Source of the DNA: Aporrectodea caliginosa
Lineage: Eukaryota; Annelida; Clitellata; Crassiclitellata; Lumbricidae
Direction: 5' to 3'
DNA length: 64,000 nt
NCBI GenBank assembly: GCA_020284085.1
Contig: JACEVL010000162.1
Location: 7,501-71,500 of the forward strand
The notes beneath the pieces are model-generated. The model saw only the letters and a program-made list of their open reading frames with translations. It had not been told where the DNA came from and did not search any database. A program made the translations under genes and the position numbers. Below, in pieces: positions 45,305 through 55,199 of the stretch. How positions within the stretch are numbered: the stretch's first letter is position 1; every line of letters begins with the position of its first letter.

Positions 45305-46150
45305 TAGCGTCTCATGATGAAAGCTGGGACCACTCGACGAAATTAATAAAGCTGGCGCCATCTGTTCGTTGCTAAGGCAGATGATGCATTTGATTGTCAG
45401 GTTCGCTTGCAAGGAAGACGATGACAAGAGAACAGAAAATCCATGTCACGACAAACGATCTATTAAGATATACTAAAGTGAATTGGTTTCTGACATTCAG
45501 ATTTCATGCAGTCCTCATGTAACATTGCGGTCCAAAAGGAATTAGTAGGCCTGGTCCTGTAATTCTTTTGTAGTTAAAGTATTTTATTAAAACATAAGAT
45601 CCCGCTGGTAAGTTTATATGGCGCAGTTAGCTGGTAAGAGCGTAGGCCTACGTGCATTGCACGACCGTGCATTGCGGATACCGGTTCGCATACCGATGGT
45701 GGCTTATTTCAGAGAGTGCAATCCCGGGCTAACACCGGTCGTAGCCTACGTTAAGGGAGACCTTGAATGGTGTGGCACCTATTCAAATTGCCAATGGTGG
45801 TGAAGGATCTCACCCGATCAACTCATTGGATCGAAGTCACGCGGTCGTTGTTGAAAAACGTGTAGTCTACATTTATGTGTGATGATGTCAACATTATAAA
45901 CAATAACCCAAATCAATTAGGGGCTTGTTAAAGGAAACCGTTGTTTATTGCTTTAAAAAACCCAAGGTTTAAAAATATAACATAGTTTGTTGAGGATCTC
46001 GAAAAGACCTGAAGTTTTAAGCCAAGCTGAAAATGTTCCAAATCAACCAGTAGGCCTACGTACTTGTATGCCATAAAGTTATCATAAATTTAGAATTTTT
46101 GCTGTGGTACATTGACTGAAACATCGGACATAGGGCCTAGTCAGTGGTAT
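45305..46150 (+). repeat. ~850-bp composite repeat unit with tRNA-derived SINE (reference copy)
   Basis: 45305-45560 is the ~300-bp repeat body. 45619-45830 is the best-preserved SINE: TGGCGCAGTTAGCTGG (A-box-like), GGTTCGCATACC (B-box-like), then GTGGTGAAGGATCTCACCCG. The tail to 46150 aligns in order with segments at 9570-9667, 15085-15114 and 17876-18005, showing this is the compact form of the 8.8-18 kb region. Confidence 0.7.
45645..45650. other. GGCCTA microinsertion in the SINE
   Basis: Copy 3 reads GTAAGAGCGTA-GGCCTA-CGTGCATTGCAC, whereas copy 2 at about 26945 reads GTAAGAACGTACGTCTACTGCAC. Confidence 0.6.
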
Positions 46151-46174
46151 AATAGAGAAGGAACCCAATTTAAA

Positions 46175-46350
46175 TGTACGCACGTATGTATTCATGTATG
46201 CCTGTGTATGTATATAAAAATGCATGTATGTATGTATGTATGTATGTATGTATGCATGCATGTACGCCTGTATTCATGTATGTATTAATGTATGCGTGTA
46301 TATGAGTGTAGGCCCCTATGCATGTATGTATGTATGCAAGTATCTTTGAA
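46175..46350. repeat. ATGT-rich simple sequence
   Basis: Degenerate (ATGT)n tract; His/Ile/Tyr/Thr frames on the minus strand are artefacts. Confidence 0.9.
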
Positions 46351-46522
46351 TAAATGTATAAGAGGTCTGGCTGGTCTGCGGGTAGAGTATTTTTGCTACC
46401 AAACCAGTGCCCGTAACTCAAGACTGTTACCCGTACCCGTACCCGATCCGCACTAAAAATTACTACCAGACCCGCGGGTATAGCCGTACCCAGAACGTAT
46501 CTGGTGTGTCAATAAAACGAAT

Positions 46523-46523
<1 letters not shown>

Positions 46524-46612
<89 letters not shown>
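46524..46612. repeat. (ATC)n microsatellite
   Basis: About 29 uninterrupted ATC/TCA triplets. Confidence 0.97.
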
Positions 46613-46707
46613 TTCCACGTCATTAGTTCACCTTCCCATAGTCCCAGTTCCTACCAGGCCAATAGGCTTGCAACTTAGCATTTAGTAATGATACTATAAT
46701 AGGCTGA

Positions 46708-47460
46708 TTATGATAGTAGTAGTAGCAGCAGCAGCAGCTGCAGCAGCAACAGCAGATATAATGCCTTCAGTTGGTCGCTGTATGGATTATGAGTCAGTGG
46801 ATCTTCGCTTGGAATTCGATCTCTGACGACATCACAGATGACGTAGCTGTAGAGATGCCGTTTACCCTGGTGATCACCATTGAATAGTGTGCAAACCAGC
46901 AATATTCTACTGTATCTACAGAATACATAACATGTATAATATGGTGACTGTTCCAGTGTCCTGAGCACGAATGTTTCGACGGTTCTTCTACGAGGTAATG
47001 ACAAACACTGCTGCAACGTGAATCCCCTGGGTTTCTGGTAAATGCATAACCTGTGACGCCACTGCACTCTACACCTCATGTGACTGACAGGCTGCACCGC
47101 ACAATCCAGTAAATATGCTCGGTTGCCTAAAGATAATAAACGGTTTATCTTATCAACCTTCAAACTGTTGGTCCTTGCCGATGGAAATAGAAATTTGTTT
47201 GCCGTATTACGGGTGTATCGAGACAGCGACCCACGGACATCAGTTTCTTGTTCAATGACCCTAATGGTGTCGCCTTCAGATATATACCTTTCCGGATAGC
47301 CGTCAAACAGCCTCGACCTGATTGTCCGTAGATCTTCTTCCCACATACACCAAACATAATTTTCATTAAATATCTGAAGGATTTTTTTATCTCGGATACT
47401 AATAAAAATTATAACAAATTTAAACATTGAAAAAAAATAATAACAATAAGAATGGGACAC
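46708..47460 (-). CDS. Unrecognised 250-residue open frame
   Basis: The longest open frame outside recognised genes and simple repeats. It runs from an ATG at 47460 to a stop at 46708. The last ~15 residues are poly-Leu encoded by a CAG/CTG run (46722-46755). The middle has spaced cysteines and a YYTCYVFC stretch. I recognise no domain. If it is an exon, the real boundaries are probably internal, with a possible acceptor (CCTTCAG) near 47375. It could equally be chance in moderately GC-rich DNA. Confidence 0.25.
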   Translation of the reverse strand: MSHSYCYYFFSMFKFVIIFISIRDKKILQIFNENYVWCMWEEDLRTIRSRLFDGYPERYISEGDTIRVIEQETDVRGSLSRYTRNTANKFLFPSARTNSLKVDKINRLLSLGNRAYLLDCAVQPVSHMRCRVQWRHRLCIYQKPRGFTLQQCLSLPRRRTVETFVLRTLEQSPYYTCYVFCRYSRILLVCTLFNGDHQGKRHLYSYVICDVVRDRIPSEDPLTHNPYSDQLKALYLLLLLQLLLLLLLLS

Positions 47461-48190
47461 GAACTACAATTTTGCAAGTTTAAATCACTGAGAAACAGTT
47501 TACAGTAAAACCTAGTAGCCTAGTGAGTGATAACCATCTCAATACGATATTTGTGTAGCAAAATGAAATTCTGATACTGTGTAGCCAGAACAATGCATTG
47601 TCCTTCCGTAATTGTAGTTTAAACAACAGCATTAAAATGAAATACTTAAGAAATTTTTCTTCAAACCTAGGGAGTGTGAAAATTTAGCTAATTTCAACGT
47701 ATTTCTTTCCTGTACTCAACCGTATATTACAGTTATAACCATCTGTCATGACCGACAACAAAGTAGTTTAGCTCGCCCTAGAATCTCTAATAGCGCTATT
47801 CACTAGCAGTTTTCGAACTGTTGTAGACGAATTATTTTAGCAACAAACCCCTCAATGGGCGGCGGTGGTTCTCGCACACTTCATAATTTCCTTGTCGAAG
47901 ATTGTATACAACTTGAGCCTCAACATTGTCCGAACAATACAAGCTACAGGTGGCACGTGAGGAATAATCCAACTGCATAGCATAACTAACAGTTCATTGC
48001 GAAATGTGGGACTGTTTTGTCCTTGTAGCCGTTGGAAAAATCTAATAACAAAACTCAAAATCTCCGATATTCAGAAGGAATGACTCTGATCCATAAACGC
48101 AGATACACTTTGGATATATTTCTAAGGCGATCAGGTACTACCATTCAGTGCAATAAACGCAATGCTTTCTGCACGTGACGGCAACCATTC
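47461..48190. other. Non-coding stretch
   Basis: AT-rich, no supported gene or repeat boundary. It may be the 3' flank of the zinc-finger locus. Confidence 0.35.
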
Positions 48191-48260
48191 AGCCAAAGTT
48201 CATCATATTATAATTGGAGTAAAATTAACAAAAGTAGGCCTACAGTTGGAACAAATGAAT

Positions 48261-50178
48261 TTAATCAGCTTCCCGCCTTTGAGGAAAGTAACTGAGAAGA
48301 TGAATTTCAAATAGTTCAAGAAATGTATCTTTGTGTGGTTCATCCCAGTAGTGATTATAAGAATGATCCATAAAATCTTTCGTTTCAAACTCAAATGTTT
48401 CATAACAGATTCCACAACCATAAGGTATCACAAAGATCTGATTTATGTGAGGACCAACTGTCGACACAGATGCAGAAACTAGTTTTCCACCTTCACTTGT
48501 CTTGATATCCTTCCTAGATGACTTGGCTTTCGCAGTTGGAGACTTCTTCTCGACAACACAGTTTTCATCTTCACTGCATGTGCTGAATCTCAAATGTGAA
48601 CTACTTGCATGCTGTCTCTCTGTCTTGCTTAAGACAGAGCTTTGACGTGCATCTGAATTTTCGGTACTTGTCGGTTTTACGAAAACCAAAAATTCTTCAT
48701 ATCGTCACTTTGAAATGGAAGCTGGATTGATGAAAAAAATTGTTTCCCGACATGGAAGTGGGATTGATGAAAACATTCCTGTGTTTAAACAGAAGCTGGA
48801 TTGATAGAAATAATTTTCCCCATAAATAGAAGCTGGATGGATGAAACTAAGTTTTCGATTGAATATATCCTGTATTTTAGCGTTTTTTTAAAATTTATCT
48901 TGTCTGCTTGCGTAAATGGAAGTTGGATTGATGAAAATAATTCTTTGCGTAAATAGTAGTTGGATTGATGGATATGAGGAATTTTAAATCACGTAATATA
49001 TGAAGAATTTTAGGGGTCGTAAAACCGACAAGTACCGAATTTTCTCCAGTGTGGGTTTTGGAATGAGATTCTAGATCAGCACTACAAGCAAATGCAGTGT
49101 GGCATAATTCACATGTGTATAACGCTTTTCCAATGTGGTGTCTCGTGTGCCTCTCCAGATCTTCCGCGGGTGCAAATGCTTTCCGGGAAAAATGGCATTT
49201 GTGTGTTTATTTCATAGTGCGGCTTTTTGCATGCATATAAAGACCAATGCGTCCTACAAAAGATTTGTTGCACAACACACATACATATGGTTTTTCTCCA
49301 GTGTGAGTTCTTACATGCACTTCAAGATTATTTCTTCGTGAAAACACTTTGCAGCATAAATCGCATTTGTATGGTTTTTCTCCAGTGTGGGTTCTTACAA
49401 GGTGTACTAGACTTTTCGAATATGCAAATTCTTTCTTACATAGATTGCACTTGTATGCTGTTGCCTCAGAATGAGACCTTTTATGCGTTTCAAGAGTACA
49501 CCTCCAAGCAAATACCCTGTCACATAAATTGCACTAATGTGGCTTTTCTCCAGAGTGGGTTCTTGTATGTTGAATCAGATACTGACTACATGTAAATGTT
49601 TTGTTGCATAAATTGCACTTATACACATTTTCTCCAGGGTGGATTCTTGCATGCAAAGAAAGATGAGTCTGTTGAGAATACATTTTGTTGCAAGACAGAC
49701 AATTGTATGGTTTTTCTCCAGTGTGGGTCCTTTTGTGTGTTACAAGGTATTGCCTTTGTGTAAACGCCTTGTCACATAAATTGCATCCATATGGTTTCTT
49801 TCCAGTTTGGGTTCTTTTATGTGTTACAAGATAGTATGGTGATGAAAACGCCTTGCAACAAAGATTGCATGTGTATCTCCATTTTGCATTTTGTTCTCCA
49901 GTGTGACTTCTTGCATGTTTCTCAAGCTGACACCTATAATTTTATGCAAAACATTTGCCACATACATTACACTTGTGTGATTTTTCTCCACTGTAGGTTG
50001 TTCTATGGTCTTCTAGATCATCCTCATTTGCAAATGCTTTGTGGCATAAACTGCACTCATATGGGTTTTCTCCAGTGTGGGTTCTTAGATGGCGAATTGG
50101 GCTCCAATTCTTTGCAAATATTCTGTTACAAAAGTTACAGTTGTACGGTGTTTCCTGGTTACGTTTACTTGTATCCAT
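48261..50178 (-). pseudogene. C2H2 zinc-finger gene, disrupted
   Basis: From an ATG at 50178 the minus strand encodes a tandem array of roughly eight or more C2H2 fingers with TGEKPY-type linkers (CNFCNRIFAKNWSPIRHLRTH, CSLCHKAFANEDDLEDH, CNVCGKCFA and others down to ~49050). It then has a Ser/Lys-rich tail and a final CGICYETFEFETKDFMDHSYNH motif ending at 48261. Such proteins bind DNA in the nucleus. In-frame stops occur near 49942 (in KCFA-stop-NYRC) and about 49533, with frame loss around 49260-49050. A 375-bp inverted-repeat element sits in the coding sequence. The gene therefore looks dead, though the first three fingers and the last 140 codons remain open. Confidence 0.8.
48662..49036. 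mobile_element. 375-bp TIR element inside the zinc-finger coding sequence
   Basis: The ends CGGTACTTGTCGGTTTTACG and the exact complement form ~21-bp inverted repeats. AATTTT is duplicated at 48656-48661 and 49037-49042. The interior is mostly the TGGATTGATGAAAATAATT minisatellite. Removing the element and one AATTTT rejoins the finger linker HTGEN to SDARQSSV in one frame. Confidence 0.85.
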
Positions 50179-50189
50179 CTTCAGATCTT

Positions 50190-51640
50190 CAACTCAGAAA
50201 AACAAATAGCACATGAGTAACAGTTTGTACCGCGTGTCTACGCCACAGTTTGATCTGCCAGAAGTTAAGCAGTTCAACAAGTGAGGACTTTTCTAACTGA
50301 CCTATCTAATCTAACGTAATGACTTCTATTGCCCTGTTATTACCATATCAGAGACATCAGTTCTTGTCACTTCGAGTAAAACCAAAAACAAAAACTCATA
50401 ATCCGAAGAAAATGCCAGGTCGAAATCTGATAGATCAGAGAAACCTGAAGCCAGGTTGTGGTTGGTAAGCAGGACAAAAGAGATGAGTCTTGAGCTTGGA
50501 ACTCAATGACACCAAAGAACTGACAGATCAAACCGAATTGGGCAGCGGATTTCAATAGCTTCGGACCATCGACCAGAAATGCACGAGCACCCTACGCTGT
50601 TCAGAGGCGAGGCACATTAAATGTCACACAGCGTCCATTGATAAAGTGCTATATCTGTTTGTATTCGGAGTGAACATGAAACCCATATAAGTCCGTTGGT
50701 GAAAATGTATAATTACAGGCATATATCCTCATTAAAGACGAACAGAAAAGAAAAGGAGAAAAAGATCATGAATCACGATATTGTATTTGTGATCCAAGCA
50801 ACTTACGAATGTTGAGCTCTCATGATGACTGCTAATTCACTGCCTGCAGAACTTTTAGGAAGAAGAACTAGTCTAAACCCAAAAGGTGACTTTAAACTGT
50901 GCAGTTGAAAAGAAGTACCAAACAATAGTCATTCTTATACTGCGATCAAAAGGGCGATTCTTAATTGCCCCCAACGAATTGTGGAACGAGAAATGAAAAC
51001 AAGTAGATTGATTCCATGGTATCAAATAACGTCATGACGAGAGGATTCTCCTTTGCTAAATGAACTCCTACCAATTTCAAACTATGGCTATCACCGTTAA
51101 CAAGTGAAACTCAATTCTAAACTTCTGATAGTATTTTTTGATAACTATTTAGCGACTTTTCCAGCATTATTGTCAGGCCCTTCCGGCGCCCCTGGGCAGA
51201 TAGCGCCCGGGGCGCCACAGGTGGTTTATGGCTGTTCTTTCCAGCGACAGCGTAGGCCTACAATCAAGTAGGCCTACCTGTCCAATACCTGAGTCCATCA
51301 TGGTGTGAACTGGGGAGAAACTCATCCAATACAGGCCTATTTCCTTCCAAAAGATGCTTGGATATTTGATTTTCAGAAAGCGAAAGCAAAAATGTGAGGT
51401 TTACGGTCAAAACCAGACGAGCGCTGCTCTGGTTAGAGATGCGATGATTCTTGCAAAAATGCCACGGAATCTAAGATGAGTTAAAACCAATAAAAGCAAT
51501 AAGTTCGTAAGGGAAGTCTCGAAAATCGTCGACAAGCTGTCTGCATAAAACAGAACATTTACAGTTTTCATTAAACCAATATCGCCGTTGACCCAAAGAA
51601 TTTGCATCGAAAATTGTATATCATGAGGGCTATCGTGAGT
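50190..51640. other. Non-coding stretch upstream of the zinc-finger locus
   Basis: No gene is supported. A GC-rich scrap at 51176-51225 (CCTTCCGGCGCCCCTGGGC) resembles a hAT-type end. Two TAGGCCTA octamers lie 16 bp apart at 51255 and 51271. Confidence 0.4.
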
Positions 51641-51867
51641 CATGACAATTGAAGGTATTGGTGCAATAACCAGGTAAGTGCAATTTTATAGTTTTCGGCA
51701 AAATGAGTTTGAATGTTTTTCGATCTTCATAAGCTTGCCGTTTAGTGCAGGAAATAGGTAATGCGAAAATTTCAAAAGTTTGAAATGCAACTTTGTGCAA
51801 TTAATCAGAAACTCAATTTCCCACGTCCTGCTGTCACTAATTAATTAATTATATGCATTTTAAGAAC

Positions 51868-52105
51868 AAACCTGGTTATTGCACGGAAACTTCCGTGTGG
51901 TACTGTAGACTAATTTTGATGCAAGAATGAAATATGTGAACAAACTTGGTTATTGCACGAAAACTTCCGTGTGGTGCTGTAGACTTATTTTGATGCAAGA
52001 ATGAAATATGTGAACAAACCTGGTTATTGCACGGAAACTTCCGTGTGGTGCTGGATACTTATTTCAATGCAAGATTCCAATATATGTGAACAAACCTTGT
52101 TATTG
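51868..52105. repeat. ~85-bp tandem repeat, about three units
   Basis: GGTTATTGCACGGAAACTTC and CCGTGTGGTRCTGTAGACT recur at 51882, 51945 and 52020 with 60-75-bp spacing. The units contain the terminal motif of the surrounding element. Confidence 0.75.
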
Positions 52106-52650
52106 CATGGAAATGATAAACAGGGAAGAACTGTGAGCCTAATGTACAAGAACAAGGTAACTGTACAAACACATTTTTTTGCCACAAAATCTTCACAACG
52201 TGAACAAATTTAAATGCCGAAATAAGATGTAGTAATGGAGGCAATGAATGTATGTAAGAAAATACAAAAGACACACAACACCTGCGAAATCGGATTAGTC
52301 AATGTTATTTTCCACATGTCACAGATTTAGCCTTGGCCACAACTGATGAAAGCGACTGGTGAATATCATTCTGTAGAAATGCTGTGAGACTGCCTGAAAT
52401 TGCTCTGACACCATTCTTTATATAATCCATACATTTTGTAAATGCTTAGTGTGAAGAAACACATGAATTGAACTTACCTAACATCCAGGACAATGTAACT
52501 GGCGTTTATAGGGCTGGTGATGGCTCTTATATAATCTCATCAGAATGTGTATCAGCACTTAAAAGTGACAACATGCTACAGAGAGTTTGAGGAGAGTGGA
52601 AATGTTTGTTCGTTTGTAGACAAGAGAAACTTAGAAAGTGATGTGCCCAA

Positions 52651-52923
52651 ATGGAGCAACCACCAGAAAGTGATGATGCAATAACTGCAGCATTAACTAA
52701 TGAGCACAAGAAAAGCCGGAAGAGAACACGAAATGAAGACACATGGAAGAGAAACCAGGTTAAGAAGGCTAGACAAAGTGGCCATGCATATAATATTATT
52801 GGTGCAGGTGGTAAACTGGTGTCTGCTAAGCAGCCTTTGCTGACTGGAATCCTGTGCACAAGAAAATGTCATAGACAGTGTAGCATGAAACTGAATGAAA
52901 GTCAGCGAACAAACTGTTTTTAA
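52651..52923 (+). CDS. Element-encoded basic protein, N-terminal fragment
   Basis: A 90-residue frame starting MEQPPESDDA with KKSRKRTRNEDTWKRNQVKK, ARQSGHAYN, GGKLVSAKQ and CTRKCHRQCSMKLNESQRTN. The order RKR-RN--WKRN-KK-R--G--Y...PAK...C--KC---C resembles the start of a common invertebrate uncharacterised protein family usually found in mobile elements. The usual downstream region is missing; a minisatellite follows directly. Function unknown. Confidence 0.5.
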   Translation: MEQPPESDDAITAALTNEHKKSRKRTRNEDTWKRNQVKKARQSGHAYNIIGAGGKLVSAKQPLLTGILCTRKCHRQCSMKLNESQRTNCF

Positions 52924-52941
52924 CGGTTTTTATAACCTTTC

Positions 52942-53346
52942 TTAGATGTCAGTTAAGTTCCCTTCATGTGTTTCTTCAGTTAAGTTCCCTTCATGTGTTT
53001 CTTCAGTTAAGTTCACTTCATGTGTTTCTTCAGTTAAGTTCACTTCATGTATTTCTTCAGTAAAGTTCCCTTCATGTGTTTCTTCAGTTTTGTTCTCTTC
53101 ATGTGTTTCTTCAGTTAAGTTCACTTCCTGTGAACCTTCAGCCAATGGTTGCTCATGAGCTTGGATGTCAGTTAAGTTCTCTTCATGTGTTTCTTCAGTT
53201 AAGTTCCCTTCACGTGTTTCTTCAGTTAAGTTCACTTCATGTGTTTCTTCAGTTAAGTTCACTTCATGTGTTTCTTCAGTTAAGTTCACTTCGGCCAATG
53301 CTTCCTCACCTACTGCCTGTCTTTTGATGCGTTTTGCTCTTGTCAC
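52942..53346 (-). CDS. Open minisatellite encoding NLTEETHEV repeats
   Basis: A 27-30-bp unit (CAGTTAAGTTCACTTCATGT) is tandemly repeated about 12 times. Read on the minus strand it encodes MTRAKRIKRQA followed by about 12 copies of (V/G)NLTEETHE, acidic with an N-glycosylation-like NLT in each. It lacks frameshifts over 134 codons and so may be expressed, but the plus strand is also open. Whether it is protein-coding is unknown. Confidence 0.35.
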   Translation of the reverse strand: MTRAKRIKRQAVGEEALAEVNLTEETHEVNLTEETHEVNLTEETREGNLTEETHEENLTDIQAHEQPLAEGSQEVNLTEETHEENKTEETHEGNFTEEIHEVNLTEETHEVNLTEETHEGNLTEETHEGNLTDI

Positions 53347-54220
53347 CCGGTTTCGTAGTCACAGAACTTCCTGGGTCTATAATGCTTCCTAGCAGAGGAT
53401 CGCACAGCTGCATAACACAACATTAATATTTTAAAATATTTATAACCGGATTATGTAAGAATCCATTTCAGCGAATTTTAGTCTTGTTTTAATTCAGAGA
53501 AAAAGTAATAAGAGTATTTTATTATTATGAATGGGCTACTCCATTTCATGGTATCTTATTGCATACATGACAAAGTTATTGTAAGCTGGGCTGATGGAAC
53601 TAATGCTGGATGAAATTAGAAATTAGAGTTATTAAAATAATAATAATTTACTTCAATAACAGCTGGATTGGTAAAACTATTTCTTTGATTAAATGGAAGA
53701 TGGATAGATGAAATAATTTTTGCCGTAAATGGAAACAATGACCAGTTTTATGCTTGATAAAACAGGCGTTACTCTTATTCCTTGAAAACCCGCTTCACTT
53801 TTTGCTGTCATAACTAATATAACATTTCATTATAGACTACGCAACAAAACATGACAATGAAGAATGAAAATTAGGCATACCAGCTCCGTAGTTACAATCT
53901 TCTGATGATTGCTTATTTTTGTGTTTGGGGTAAAATGACGAGACATCTAAGTAAGACACTTTAAATGACTTTATCAACAAAACATCGACAGCTACGAAAT
54001 CACTATATCATCGCTCAAAGACACTATATCTCGCATACCCGAATCGTCTGCGATGCGTTACTTACTTCGTTATTGCACTCCATAAAGTATCTAACTGGTT
54101 TATGTTTGCGTGCAAGAATCAGGTTTGTTCATTTATATTATCTACTGCATACAACCGAGAGGTTTGGATGTAGCTACGATCTTCTGTGCAATAATCGGGT
54201 TTCTTCACTTACCTGACTAA

Positions 54221-54657
54221 GGGGCCGTCCATAAAGTACGTCACGCTATTTTTGACCATTTTTACCCCCTCCCCTGTCACAAACTGTCACAAAACTCGGA
54301 CCCCCCTAAAGTACGTCACACTTTCCGAAAGCAAGGCTAATACATAAACAAGGCTTCGCAACAGCATTATTACTAGCGCTCCTAGCGAGAGGAATCGTGA
54401 AAACACATTCAGGAGATATGCATTTCATGCTATTTTGACATAAAACTAATTAAAATGTTTCAGAAAATTTTTGAAAATTATTTTTTAAAGCTATGAAATT
54501 CTACTAAAAAATAAAAAATAAATTATAAATAAAATAAAAATAAAAATAAATAAATGTGTGACGTCACACATGGCCTGACCCCCTCCCCCCTGTCACAAAC
54601 TGTCACACTTTCTTAAACCCCCCTCCCTGGAGCGTGACGTACTTTATGGACGGCCCC
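54221..54657. mobile_element. MITE with GGGGCCGTCCATAAAGTACG ends, 437 bp
   Basis: At least 27 bp of perfect terminal inverted repeat starting GGGGCCGTCCATAAAGTACG. TAA flanks both sides (54218-54220, 54658-54660), compatible with the 3-bp TWA duplications of PIF/Harbinger. CACAAACTGTCAC-type motifs occur near both ends. Nested in the 3.2-kb TIR element. Confidence 0.85.
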
Positions 54658-55199
54658 TAATGCGCGAAATCGTGGCACACGAGCATATAATTCCCAAGTC
54701 AGGTATGTAGACTTGCCTCATTATTCTCATATTTACTCGCTCAATTTTAAAGATACCGAGCTGAAATTTACAGGATAAATGCGCCTATGTGTCCTGAGCA
54801 TTTTAAGCCAACTTTCCCGATTTTCAGGTAAGTCGACTTACCTGGTTATTGCACCAATACCTTCAATTATTCACAGATATTTAACCAAAGATTTAGATAT
54901 AATAATAGGCGCATTTTACTACATTCGGTCCCAGGAATCACCAGGTAAAAATTCGGCGCGTGGCCAGTCTTCACCCGTAGGCTACCCAGTCGGCTCCCTT
55001 TTTTACAAACAGAATGGCCAAATACGTCTCCTAAATGTAGGCTAAATCTGTAGTTGTAGCATACACCATAAACACGTAACTTATATTTATTATTATGCTT
55101 AAAAGTGTATTTTATTAAAAAAAACACTTATAAAATAAAAAGCGAAATATAATAGTTACTAGGCTTGGCCTACATCTGCTCCAACAAACGTCTCTTTGT

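Larger units (their letters stand above)
51645..54872. mobile_element. ~3.2-kb TIR element with GGTGCAATAACCAGGTAAGT ends
   Basis: The sequence AATTGAAGGTATTGG then GGTGCAATAACCAGGTAAGT at 51649-51680 appears as its exact complement at 54838-54872, giving ~32-bp inverted ends. Related GGTTATTGCAC motifs repeat inside (51880-52105). It carries a 90-residue + frame (52651), an acidic minisatellite and a nested MITE. The target duplication is not clear, so the superfamily is open. Confidence 0.65.

Noticed and set aside
46407..46685. Poly-Ser frame
   Set aside because: (ATC)n microsatellite.
49135..50216. Plus-strand frames of 68-141 codons across the zinc-finger locus
   Set aside because: Antisense shadows of the C2H2 array; the minus strand carries the recognisable Cys/His motifs.
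52001..52213. 70-codon frame over the tandem repeat
   Set aside because: It lies in the ~85-bp repeat array and shows no conserved motif.
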